A DNA stretch of 64,000 nt from Larix kaempferi (taxonomy: Eukaryota; Streptophyta; Pinopsida; Pinales; Pinaceae): assembly GCA_027924585.1 (NCBI GenBank), contig BSBM01001719.1, forward strand, positions 8,800,001 through 8,864,000, read 5' to 3'. Shown one piece after another: positions 45,274-55,720 of this stretch. The notes under the pieces are model-generated. The model was given only the letters and a program-made list of their open reading frames with translations, ran no database searches and was not told the origin of the DNA. The position numbers and the translations under genes were made by a program. Position 1 is the stretch's first letter. Each line of letters starts with the position of its first letter.

Positions 45274-46383
45274 TCATGGGAAAAATACCCCCCTTGAAAA
45301 TAGACTGTAAGGCACACCAAAAATAAATGCTCCAAACTCAAGTCGGTGTGATGCTTGGTCATATGTCTGGAGGTATCTTCTTCCTGGGAAGAAGTGGTTC
45401 ATGTCAAAAGGCATGTGCTTGTACTTGCTCTTCAGATCGAATGTGATGAGAAAAAATCCAAAGCTATGAGGATGATCCTTGAACCTGTGATTCGAATCAG
45501 CTGACGTACTATCAAATCTATGAATGTGCAGATAGTCTTTTGTCTTGTCCTTTGAACCATCATAGGTGACATTATGCCCAAAAGAACCATCAAATATCAG
45601 TGATTGCTTGGAATCCAAATTAGATCCAAGACTTGAATCATGGTTTCTTAAGATCTCCTTTGATCCATTAGAGGTGAGATCTAAACCAGTAAATGCATGA
45701 CAAATTATCCCAAGCGAATGGCAATGGCCATCATCTTCAATAACCTTCTGAGAGCATGAAATAATGATCTTACAATAGTAAATAAGAGGTGATTGATCAA
45801 GGAGAGTGAATGCATTACCTCCAATGGCTGATTTGACCTTCGGAACATTCATGAGATCATGATGCAAACCAACAGACTTTGGTGCAAGAGAGGATTTAGG
45901 AACCTCTGCAATTTCTAGAGTGTGAGGTGGCACATAATTCGAAATAGAAGGAATTTGGAGCATGAGTGTAGAATTTGCAAGTTTTTCTTATTTGTGGCTA
46001 GCTTCAATATGAGATATGTTTGATACTAATTCATGATCAATGAGATCATCAAGGAGGGCGAATGCATCACTGGGCTTGCTCTCAAAAGGGTTTGGACCAA
46101 TCCCTTCATTATGTTTGCCAAATATTTCATCCAGATGGGCCCATAGCTCTTTTGGAGATTCAATAGAATAGAAATGGTGTACCATGCATTGAGACATCGC
46201 ATACATCTTGGCTGCATAGACACTGTCACCTTCATTTAACTAGTCATTCTCTTCTTTAGAGGATTCAAACTCTCTTTCAAAACAATAATTAAAGATATCA
46301 TGGCTCTTCAAATATGCTATCATTTTTGGTTTCCATTCATCATAGTTGAATGGAGAAAGAGGAGGGATTTCTTCTTAATTCAT
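45274..46383 (-). pseudogene. TR-GAG internal frame, unit 4
   Basis: ATG at 46383 with TAA at codon 3. Gag-like part at 46206-45988 (VHHFYSIESPKELWAHLDEIFGKHNEG). The second stretch is its longest copy, 229 codons at 45963-45274, from MLQIPSISNYVPPHTLEI through SCSQKVIEDDGHCHSLGIICHAFTG, FDGSFGHNVTYDGSKDKTKDY to the PPT-proximal end. That this second stretch stays largely open in units 2, 3 and 4 suggests it was under selection in the source element. Confidence 0.7.
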
Positions 46384-46547
46384 TGAAGCTGTAGAAGACC
46401 TGTAAAAACAATAGAAAATGTATGCAACTGCTACTGTTGCAAAACTACAAAAACTGCTACAACCGCTGCACTCGAAATCTTGATAATAACCTGCAAAAAA
46501 CTCTCAGGAATGGAGATAAACAATACTCTCAACATGCTCGGATACCA

Positions 46548-47013
46548 TGTGATTATCCTCACAGCAGATCTAAGAGCTGATGTATACCTCACAAGAAAGA
46601 TTATGATTAAGCAGGAAGATAGAAGAAGAGTGGTCAATGCAGTGTAAATGAGCAACATAATAATACTACAACAGAACTCGGATAGAAGCAAAATAACTTC
46701 ACACACACTAATTCATTAATCACAAATGGATAAATAAATAATAGAATGCATGAGGATTCGAATGCCAAGGTGGCAATTCGAATTAGCCTTCATGGAGAGA
46801 TCAAAAGATCACTGGAGTGCCATAAAAGCACAACTATAAGTCTTCATCATCATTAGTGGAGTCATCATTGCAGAAGTAACTGTCAATCATCAGTCAAACA
46901 GAGTCTAACTGAGTGTGGTAGGTGTAACTGGCACATGGAGGCACTAACTAAATGAAGAAGGCTCAGTGGAGGGCACATGAGGACCTAACTGGAGTCAGAA
47001 TGGGCATTCTAGT
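46548..47013 (-). repeat. TR-GAG array LTR 5, split by Tat-like insertion
   Basis: Starts at the PBS-proximal end (46548) and matches LTRs 1-4 up to ..gggcattctagt, then switches to TGTTAACACC of the large element at 47014. In the other LTRs the next bases are ctcactggaggtcc. The last five bases, ctagt, are the expected left TSD. Confidence 0.9.
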
Positions 47014-48104
47014 TGTTAACACCAAAATTGACCCACAAGGTTGAAAGAGGGTAATTCTGGGTAACCACTAACCAATCTTTGGCCCGTGCTACTAACCCAA
47101 CACAGACAGAGAGGGCTCTCTCTAAAATCTCATGAAAAAATGGAATAATCAAGATTGTCAATAATGAAAAAGAAATACCAACATTCACGACCAAGATATT
47201 CAATTACAAGAATTATACAGAAGATCAGTTTTCAGTTTGGAACAAAAATGATTCAAGCACTTTTTGGTTGAAAATATATGAACTTCATTTGGGCAATGGG
47301 TTCATATTTAACAAACTTTGAAAACGTCATTCACAAAGGTTCTGCAAACACATTTACAAGGGAAAGGTAGCAAGCAACTAGTAGTCAAAGAGATTTAATT
47401 TGTGGAACAGAAGAGGAAAGAAAACAGTCCATCAATGTAAGACATACCAAGATGAATCCTACATCAACTTTAGCAGAATATATTGGTGAAGTACTTGGAA
47501 ATATCTAAGCAGAGCATAACTCCTATGAATTCCACTTAACCACTATCCTGATCCAAGCATGAAAGAAATAACACAAAATGGAATAACAAAGAGAGAAACA
47601 CAATTTCACATGGGAAAAAGGAAAATACAGACTACCAAATCAATTACACAGGAATCCTTGTCAAAGCGCAGGCTTCGGCTCTGCAAACTTTATTAAAATA
47701 GCTCAAAAATGTCTTACAAAATAATCCTCAAAATACCAAAAGCTTTCAAATAAGATTTTCAACCCTTGTGCCTTCGATTACAAATGTATTTATAGATGTC
47801 TTCGAGCTCTAGGCTTGTCTCCTTCTGAACAGAAAATAGTTACAACCATATGCCACCTATCTAATAGCCAAATCGAGGCATTGTTTGCTGTCACTATTAC
47901 GAAACAAAATATCTACGAGGCAGGCTTAACTGCCATTTACAATTACGTGGCCGTTTCATTACATGGCCAAATTAATTTTAAACCAAATACAAAATACAAA
48001 AATAGCAGTTATGTAGCTGCTTTCTGCTGAATTGCTTTCACTCTGGTCGAATGAAAATCCTGGATGCATCCATGCTGGCTACTTTCTGACTTCACTGCAT
48101 ATTT

Positions 48105-50239
48105 TCACGCTCCCATCTTTAACTTTGCTTTCCCATACTTCTCTACCAACTTCCATTGCTCGGGCGAGGGTAAATCCTAGGAGGCAAGCTCTTGGAGTAA
48201 TATCCTCAGCTCAGTGTACGAATAGTCAACATGAAGACTTTTGGCTTCTCTAAAAGTTACTGCTAGCTCGAAGTCATCTTTCAGTGTATCAACCACTGTG
48301 CCGCCTGTTAAGGGTGTATCTATGCTGATGAAGTCCTCTTCATTCATCCTGCAGTCCCACAACTTAGACTTGTATTCATCTCTTGTAAGCATGAGTTCAT
48401 TCTCACCCAGAAGGTAGGCAGGCCCTTTTTTGAACAGAGGATCAAAGGCATCTTTAAAGAGCTGTCCCTATTTCGATATGATATCTATACCTGATTGGAC
48501 AACTTGCATTTGCTGATATCTACCAATTATATTCTTAGCTCCTATGATTATGGATACCCTGTCCTGGATGTTTGCAGCTGTAGCTTGTTCCTCTGAAAGG
48601 CCACCTAAGAATTCAACTGCATTCTGGGCATGCTCCAAAGGATTTTTGTTCAATCTCTCCTTCACCACTGTTACACCTTGCTGGGCCAATTTCGCCACTA
48701 CTACTTTATCCATTATAAAATTTAGGTAGGGCCTTAGATCTTCAGCCTGCTTTATGATATCATCCCATACGATTTTCCTGGATTCCTGTAACACCTTCTG
48801 CCCTATCACTTGTTCCTTCAAAATATCAAGCTCTGACTACGTCTCCTGGTACTTGGTTTCCCAAGCCTCCTTTTGGCCTTCTGCAGTATCCTTCAAAGTT
48901 TTTAGATCAACAACTTGCTTCTTTAATCGGATCACCTCAGCATCCTCCAAGCTGGCGTTAGCTATTTTCTCTATCAAGGAAAAATCTCCAGCTGCAATGG
49001 AGGCTGAGGCCTCTTGTTCTATTTCCTTTTCCTTTTTCTTCACTTTCCTGTCCAATTCTTCAAACTGGGCTTTCCACAAGTTTGCACTGGTCTCCACAAA
49101 GTTCATGTAAAACTTCAGCTTCTTTTCCCTATCTCCAAACTCCACCAATTTGGCTTTATAGTATAACAACTCCCTTTTCGACTTTTCCTTCTCTTCTTCC
49201 AGCTCTGCTATTTTAGAACTATTTTCCAACTGAGTGGTGGGGATCTTTAGCTTCTTTTTTAATGACAGGATCTCTTGATCTCTTACATTCAACAACTCTT
49301 GGATGTTTTTCTTTTTATCCTCTTCGGTCTCATTTTCCAACAACTGTGTTTGATGTTTCTTTTCCTGCGCTTTCAGATATTTATTTTCTGCTTTCTCGAG
49401 CCCCAACTGTTTCTGGACTCTGGACTTATTTGTCTGCACTTTTGATAGTTCTATTGCAAGCTTCAGCATCCTATTATAGATGAATTCCCTTGTCTCTTTG
49501 TGTATATTGATTATATCAGGGATAGGGATGTCTTCCAGGTTAAACTTTACCTCTGTAGCTTTGCTTTTGGTTTCCATGGCCAGGCTTAATGTGTTCTGGG
49601 CCAGATTTCGACTAGTAACCAAAGCCACTTCTTTCTTGGATATCTTCCTTACCTCAAAGTACAACTTAGCTTCTGCTGCTATGTTATCAACTTTTTCGTC
49701 ATATTCTTCCAACAGTTGGGCCCTACTGATACTTGATCTTGTAGTTCCTTTGGGTGGTTTTCCAAATACATGCTCTTTTACTTCATAATGAGGCATGAGA
49801 AACCTAATCTATTTTTTCTTAGTTTTCTCTTCTTGTATTTTCACTATTTGTTGATCATCACCCTCCACCTTTTGCCTCTTTGCAGCTCTTTCAGAGTCAC
49901 TATCTACATCCATGGGGCTAATAACCCCTGAAGTACTGGTTTTTTTGGAATACTGTCAAGAGATAAGTTTGATGGCCCTGTAGGAGCTTTACCAGGTGAT
50001 CTACTTGGTGAAGGTGTGCCTCCCTGAAAAAGAAAAATCAGAGTTTGAGAGTCCTCTGAAGCATCAATATCCATTGGTCGTTGATCAATATATTCTAACC
50101 AATTGGCTCTCTCAGGCATTCCAGCCATCTCAAAATGTTCATATCCCTTTCTGTCAGTTGCCTTCCTTCTTTCTGAGATTATGTGATGTGGATCATAGTT
50201 CAGTGCAGCCTTAGAAGGTAGTCCTAGGTCTCTCGTCAT
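48105..50239 (-). pseudogene. LTR ORF2 (coiled-coil protein), 3' LTR copy
   Basis: First ATG of the frame at 50239 (MTRDLGLPSKAALNYDPHHI), about 105 bp after the ORF1 stop. About 710 codons in the undamaged state, ending KAKLKMGA at 48105. Proline/serine-rich stretch (GGTPSPSRSPGKAPTG), then a long central region with heptad-like Leu/Glu/Lys spacing (TEEDKKKNIQELLN, SKIAELEEEKEKSKREL, FEELDRKVKKKEKEIEQEA), a coiled coil by inspection; C-terminal KLAQQGVTVVKERLNK and LGGLSEEQATAAN. Damage: a 1-nt deletion near 49945 and TAG stops at 49809, 48837, 48468 and 48177, each of which is CAG in the other LTR. No family recognised. Confidence 0.7.
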
Positions 50240-50344
50240 CCTTTCAATTCCTGAGAGGGCTGTTTTGTGTTTGATTACAAAAGAACCCACTGTCCAGGAG
50301 AAAGCTAAGTCAGATAACTTCTTGATATCTATAAAATGTTCCCG

Positions 50345-51424
50345 TTAAGCTGTCAGTTTCTGCCTTATGAACTCCAAATGGAACAACCTGGGTGTCAAAA
50401 ATGCAGGGAGTACATATGGTGAGTGTGAAAATCCATACACTCTAGTTACAGTTCCCTGTTTTAGCAAAAACCAGTCCCCAATCCCTTTCTCCATAGGGGG
50501 TTGTAGCAAATCCTTCATTTCTGGGAGTAATCTAGGCAAATTCTCCTGGAAAAAGATGTGATAAACCTGTGCCATTAGGTTATTCATGAAAAGTATGTAA
50601 TCTGAATACATCTCTCTTGTAATTTTCAGCCCAGGTACCTGTAGGTTGTCTTCAACTACTGTTAAGAACATATTCAGTAAATAAGACTGTAATCTAAAGG
50701 TCCTTGTCTTAGGGAACTCAACTAACTGGGAGTGAATATTTTCAGCTAGGGCATCATCAAAACTTAGACATGCAGTCTGGACAAATGAATCTAGGTCTGT
50801 TTGTTCTATTGGACATGTACTTAAGACGAGCATCAGACTGATCAATGTTTCTAAAACGTATTGGCCACTATCTAACCCTAAAAACTGGGATATCATGGAG
50901 ATTATCCATTTAGATTCATCTTTGGATAAACTAGCCTCGTCAGTGATAACTGAAGCTGGGAAGGACGCATTTGGTAATAGGGCATCATGATAAAAGCTCT
51001 GTTTGAGTTCGTTTGGGGCTAGGCGAAAGTATTGAACCAGGTCCTCCATTCGACACCCTAGGGATTTCTGACTGAATTCATGGGGAACGGCTAAGGCCTT
51101 TCTAACAGTTGGGGCTTTCACTGAGCAGAGGGTGTTAGAGCCCGAGGCATCTAATATCACTCTCTTCTCTGAGGAATAATTTGTGGCACACCACTCAATG
51201 AATTCAGGGAAAGTTGGGGTCTGGGTGGTGGTGAACAGATGAAAGAAGGACCGATAGACCTTATGGACGTCTATTCTTCTACCTCTTATAACCTCCAACC
51301 TCTCCTTGGCCATATCTATGGAGATGTTGACCAGTATGGTGTCGAATATGTCACCATCCGTGTCTTCCAACCTGGGACCGGTGATTGGAGATTTGGCACC
51401 AGTAGAATCTCTTACTTCAGCCAT
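50345..51424 (-). CDS. LTR ORF1, 359-aa protein of unknown function, intact in 3' LTR
   Basis: ATG at 51424 (MAEVRDSTGAKSPITGPRLE), TAA at 50345, uninterrupted. The copy in the other LTR starts and ends at the same places. Features: FHLFTTTQTPTFPEFIEWC at about residues 65-85, then NYSSEKRVILDASGSNTLC and APTVRKALAVP; a mostly helical, Leu-rich second half; VYGFSHSPYVLPAFLTPRL near the end. No zinc knuckle, protease, RT or membrane segment. I do not recognise the family. It is transcriptionally sense to the element but lies wholly inside the LTR, upstream of PBS and gag in the 5' copy. A role in the element's cycle is only inference. Confidence 0.65.
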   Translation of the reverse strand: MAEVRDSTGAKSPITGPRLEDTDGDIFDTILVNISIDMAKERLEVIRGRRIDVHKVYRSFFHLFTTTQTPTFPEFIEWCATNYSSEKRVILDASGSNTLCSVKAPTVRKALAVPHEFSQKSLGCRMEDLVQYFRLAPNELKQSFYHDALLPNASFPASVITDEASLSKDESKWIISMISQFLGLDSGQYVLETLISLMLVLSTCPIEQTDLDSFVQTACLSFDDALAENIHSQLVEFPKTRTFRLQSYLLNMFLTVVEDNLQVPGLKITREMYSDYILFMNNLMAQVYHIFFQENLPRLLPEMKDLLQPPMEKGIGDWFLLKQGTVTRVYGFSHSPYVLPAFLTPRLFHLEFIRQKLTA

Positions 51425-52395
51425 TCAAACAACTTCACGAGAAAAGAGAAGAACAAACCAACCTGGTGATCCGACACCTGGACAATCTCCTTGGGCTTCT
51501 AGTTGGCTAGTCTGCTCTGCGGGATCAGGTTCTTTTGCTTTCCAACGCATCTGATACAGGTGGAGTTCAAGTCTTTGTACATACTTGGTTTTTATAATGC
51601 TAAATGCCATATCACCCCTCCAGGTGTGACGGTGGTGAAGCCACATCAGTCGTCCCTCCTGGTCGACCTTTCTCTGCCATAGATCTACTTTTCGATTTCC
51701 CACATCTCCCAATCAATTTGTACACGACTTCAATATCCATTTAGATCTTCCGAATACTTCAGCCGTTGATCTACTTTCTTGCTCAAATCCTGACCGTATG
51801 ATGGCCTTATCTTTACAGACCGCAGTGATTTGAGATGCGGTTAACTTACCCATGAGAAAAATCAGCGCGGTCATCTTAGGCCGTTGATTTGCCTCCGGTA
51901 GATCTGCACCGTTGACAGATGCATGACACTTACTCTGACCGCGGCAATTTGAAACATAACATATTCCGCGCAAGTTAGATCAGCGCGGTGGCTGTACACT
52001 GTAGATATTTCCTCCCGCTGATCTTCGCCGTCAATTGTTTTAAGAACTCGCCCACCGGCTCACACCCGCCCCTGCGTTAGATCGCCCACAACTTCATTTG
52101 CATTGTGCGCTCGGGGCCATCGATATTCGGGGCATTTGATCTGAACCATCCATACATATTTTCATTTGTTTCTGGCGCATTAGCTCGTCATTATCCCTCT
52201 GATCATCATGGACCTCTAGATCTTCCCCGAATCTTCTATCCCTTGAACTGATTCTCCTTACACTGAACTCTGATTCCTCTGTTTGTGGGGATGTGGTCCG
52301 AGAGCTGGTTCTCTCTTGGGGGATTTTGATGACCATGAAGCATCTTCATTCCCATGAAATATGCCATAGAACTTAGCACAATTTGAGTGCTAACA
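51425..52395 (-). promoter_or_regulatory. LTR 5' region with repeated AACGG motifs
   Basis: Upstream part of the LTR before ORF1. Between about 51750 and 52040 the plus strand shows repeated CCGTTGAT/CCGTTGAC/CCGTCAAT (51763, 51876, 51906, 52028), i.e. TCAACGG on the element strand, interspersed with AGATC. AACGG is the core of MYB-bound MSA-type elements. The 5' LTR has the same layout at 63620-63900. Frames 51712-51425 and 51973-51713 are open in both LTRs but look like by-products. No TATA box assigned. Confidence 0.4.
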
Positions 52396-52710
52396 ACTGG
52401 CTCCAACGGGGATGCTATCCTCCCAGTGAGGTAGCAAAAAACACCCGTAGACTAAGTGCTTGATCCATTGGGCATCTCTAACCCAGAGGGGGAGAAATTA
52501 TCTGAAAATCGAAAAATAAACTATGCCTTGCTGCACATTTTTACTGAACACAACAAAAATAACAAAAATGATGGCTCCCTTCCAGATTTTAGGGCCTTTA
52601 CTTCGGGATTTAAATCCTTTTGGTTCTGTCATCAAAACCCTAAGACAATTGTAAAATATAAAGAAAAATATATACATACAGGCTATGGTACATGGCTTAC
52701 CTTCTTTTAC

Positions 52711-53659
52711 TCAGGACAGGTAATGTTTCAAGAATCTTCCATTAACTGGACCTGCTGACCAGGCAGATCCATCTTGCTCCTCTAGGATAAAATAATTTAT
52801 TCCTCTGTGTGCAACAATAATGTATGGCCCCATCCACATGTGGTCAAATTTACCATCTTTGTCTTCTCTCGGGCAGTCCCATTTCAGAACCAGGTCATTC
52901 ACCTGAAATTGATCTTCCTTGGTCTTCTTATCGAATGTTTCTTTCATCTTTTCTTGATTCCCTTGCACTCTGTCATAGGCTTTTGTTCTTAGCTCATTTA
53001 ACTCAATTATCTGATTCATTCTTATTTGCATATGATTCGGTTCTTCTTCCAACCCTTGCAACAACCTCATGAATGGTAACCCTAAAGAAACTAGAAAAAC
53101 CACTTCAGCCCCATATACCAACTGGAAAGGAGACATCCCAATTTCCCTTTTAGTGCTTATTCTATCAGCCCATAGCGCATACTTCAGCATAGTGTGCCAT
53201 GCCCTCTTATTTTCTTCCAATAATTTCTTTATGATATTCACTAGGCTCTTATTGGAGGATTCTGCCAGACCATTTCCTTGAGGGTAATAGGCTGTAGAGT
53301 GGTTCAGTCTGATATGGTATTTGTGACAAAAATTAATCATCTTCTTAGAACAAAAGGCAAGCGCATTATCAGTCAAAATTCTTTTGGGGAATCCAAACCT
53401 AGATAGGATGTTATCCTCTAGAAAGTCCATAATAACATTTTCTGTTGCATTCCTGGTAGGTATAGCTTCTATCCATTTGGTGAAGTAATTAGTAGCTGTC
53501 AATATCCACCTATGCTGCCCAGAAGAGTTAGGGTTTATTTCCCCAATGAAATCTAGTCCCCATTGTTGAAAAGGAGCTTCTACTATGACTGGGTGAAGGG
53601 GTAGTGAGACAACTTTCCTCTTTCCTTCAAAAATTTGACATTGGTGACAAGCAACAGTT
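52711..53659 (-). pseudogene. Tat-like integrase
   Basis: After the H2C2 remnant, the catalytic core reads ATNYFTKWIEAIPTRNATE, LEDNILSRFGFPKRILTDNALAF, NHSTAYYPQGNGLAESSNKSL and ALWADRISTKREIGMSPFQLVYGAEVV, then the C-terminal KWDCPREDKDGKFDHMWMGPYII and GRFLKHYLS. The first catalytic Asp (A-T-D-Y-F-T-K) is Asn (about 53488-53490), while the second Asp (L-T-D-N) and the Glu (L-A-E-S) remain. The frame is otherwise open from 53502 to 52711, so this enzyme was disabled by a point change. The zinc-binding part before it is broken by a TAA near 53659. Confidence 0.88.
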
Positions 53660-54552
53660 TATTTATACACATCTATGAACATGGTAGGCCAATAGAAACC
53701 GACCCTCAAGATCTTATTTACTGTTACTTTCCAAGAATGATGTCCACCACAATCTCCCTTATGAAATTGTTTCTTAGTATGTTTAGCTTCTTCCTCCAAC
53801 AGGCAATTTAGCAATACACCTACAGGGTCTTTCCAGTACAAGAACTGATTCATAATACAGTATTTCGCATCCTTTAATTTTACAGCTCTGGCCCTGCTTT
53901 TACTTAATCTTGCAGGAGCCTGTAAATTTTGCAACAAATAAACACTGTCAGTGTACCAAGGGGATGCAGAAAATTTTGGACTTATCTGTACTTCAGTGTC
54001 TAGCTGCTGCGAATACTCTTCTAAAAAATTCATCTGCAAGGAATCACAATCGGCCTTGGTCATCAATTTTTCTAATCCCTGCCCTTTCACTACTTTTGTA
54101 GGCCTTATTTCTAAGTCATATTCTAGTAATACAACAATCCATTTTTCCCTTCTACCTTCAGGATATGCTTGGGTAAGGATACCTTTCATATCACTATTTG
54201 GTACATGGGCGACGATATGTGAGTGAAGTATGTAAATCCTGAAATACTTTAGTGATTTGATCAAGGCATAAGCCTGTTTCTCCATGATGTCATATTTCAG
54301 TTCTGCATCTCTCAGCATCCTACTGAAAAAAGCAATTGGTTGTTATGCATTCTGGTCATTCTTTTGTAGCAGCACTCCTGCTACTGTATGCTTAGAAGCA
54401 TAAGAAAAAATCAAAAAATCTTTAGAAAAATTGGGGCTGGCTAATACAGGGGCCTCAGTGATAGCACTCTTGATCCCTTTGAAAGAATCTCTAGCTTCCT
54501 CCGTCCACTTTATTTGACTTTCCTTTCTTAGCATATTAGTGATACTCATCAT
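53659..54552 (-). pseudogene. Tat-like RNase H and integrase H2C2 region
   Basis: Reads IKWTEEARDSFKGIKSAITEAPVL, FSKDFLIFSYASKHTVAGVLLQKND, then (after a TAA near 54342) LRDAELKYDIMEKQAYALIKSLKYFRIYILHSH, the normal gypsy RNase H domain. The linker continues to HTKKQFHKGDCGGHHSWKVT and VGFYWPTMFIDVYK, the two His of the H2C2 zinc finger; the Cys pair (ACHQC) lies just past a stop. Confidence 0.82.
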
Positions 54553-55291
54553 AATTTCAACGAAACTAGGAATGAACCTTCTCAGAAAACCAACTTGTCC
54601 AATGAAAGACTATACATCTTTTTTGCTCCTTGGCTCTCCAACTTTCTGGATGGCACTAACCCTCTTAGGGTCAATCTTGATACCTCCTTTGGATATGATA
54701 TGTCCCAAGAGTTTAGCTTCTTTTAAAGCAAAATGAGATTTCTTTTGTTGAGGGAGATACCATATTTTATGCATTTCTTAAAGACCCGTTCTAGGTGTTT
54801 TAGATGCTCGTCATTAGACTTTGAATATACTGTTATGTCGTCCATGTACACCACTACGAACTTATATTTTTCTTCAACAAAGGTAATGTCCATCGCTCTC
54901 TAGAAGGTAGCTTCAGCATTCATTAATCCAAAAGGCATCTTAACATACATGAAAGTGCCCCATGGAGTGGTAAAAGCAGTATTTTCTTGATCTTCTGGAC
55001 TGACTTTGATCTGATTATACCCAGAGAAACCATCCATCATAGAAATCCTTTCTGCTCCTACTACCTTCTGCAAGATGTGTTCCATTTTTGCAGAGGGTAA
55101 TTATCTTTTAAGGAATCTTTGTTCAAGTTTCTGAAGTTTATACAGATTCCAATCTCTCCATTCTTTTTTCTTACAGGAACTAGGTTCACTACCCATTGCA
55201 AATATCTCAAAGTGACACTAATCTTTGCGTCAAACAACCTGTTGATCTCTTTTTCTATTACCGGTACCAACTTAGGATTCATTCTTCTCAA
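54553..55291 (-). pseudogene. Tat-like reverse transcriptase
   Basis: Starts RRMNPKLVPVIEKEINRLFDA, WVVNLVPVRKKNGEIGICINFRNLN, shifts frame near 55080, continues ISMMDGFSGYNQIKVSPEDQ, FTTPWGTFMYVKMPFGLMNAEATF, then a TAG where family members have Gln (ATFQRAM). The catalytic box YMDD is intact at 54837-54848. The thumb region has two more frameshifts and a TAG at about 54610 where the family has D-x-Q-S-F-x-G. Confidence 0.85.
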
Positions 55292-55336
55292 CTTCTGTTT
55301 GAAAGGTTTTTCCCCAGGCCAGATTGGGATAGAATT

Positions 55337-55687
55337 CTAGATTATTGAGGTAGCATACTCCTTTAACTCTTCATAGCTCCAGGCAAAGGTAGCGGCATAT
55401 TTTTTCATCAAATCAACATACTGCTCTTTCCTCCTAGTCTCCAAATTTTTATATAGCTTCACCATCCGAGGTTCCCCAATAGAACCCAAATTCTGATCTT
55501 CTACAGTATCCTTGGGAGGTTCGAATTTGGGATTCTTTGCCACATCATTTTGATCAAAGAGCTTTTCCAGAGGTATTAATCCCTTAGGAATATAGTTGCT
55601 TTTTAGTTGGACAATGTCTTTGCCTCCCAACATATTCTTCCAATCCTTATTTTCATTCTCTTCGCTTTCTGACTGTTCCTGGTCCAT
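55337..55687 (-). pseudogene. Pre-RT segment of Tat-like pol
   Basis: Same frame as the upstream aRNH block, separated by a TAG near 55721. Reads PRMVKLYKNLETRRKEQYVDLMKKYAATFAWSYEELKEY, the conserved lead-in to RT in Tat-like elements (ARRKEYIDLLKKYxDVFAWSYEDL). The first 60 residues are acidic (DQEQSESEENENKDW). Confidence 0.8.
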
Positions 55688-55720
55688 CAGACCTTCTACA
55701 TTCTCATTTTCTGTATCAAT

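Larger units (their letters stand above)
38144..47013 (-). mobile_element. Tandem array of a gag-only LTR retrotransposon (TR-GAG type)
   Basis: Five LTRs alternate with four internal regions, all minus strand, with a repeat period near 2.1 kb (homologous points at 38302, 40430, 42601, 44559 and 46706). Each internal region begins with an iMet-type PBS next to one LTR and ends with a G-run PPT next to the other. The only coding sequence is a short gag-like frame and a second conserved stretch; no protease or pol in any unit. Such arrays can form by unequal crossing-over between LTRs of one element. The right end is cut by the Tat-like element at 47013/47014. Confidence 0.9.
47014..52395 (-). 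repeat. 3' LTR of Tat-like element, ~5,382 bp, with two sense ORFs
   Basis: The left end TGTTAACACC matches 58868 exactly over the first seven bases and closely beyond. The right end is set at ..GTGCTAACA (52395), giving a minus-strand start TGTTAGCACTC; the homologous end of the other LTR is outside the window, so this boundary is tentative. The preceding region has only a weak purine tract (TGGGAGGATAG near 52420). Confidence 0.75.

Noticed and set aside
38144-47013. Array read as a cluster of tandemly duplicated host genes
   Set aside because: Each unit is bounded by TG...CA repeats with an iMet PBS and a G-run PPT, which identifies LTR retrotransposon units.
48754-49110. Plus-strand 118-codon ORF rich in Ser and Phe (and its counterpart at 60618-61097)
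   Set aside because: Antisense shadow of the Lys/Glu-rich coiled-coil ORF2; Ser/Phe/Leu richness is the expected complement of Glu/Lys codons.
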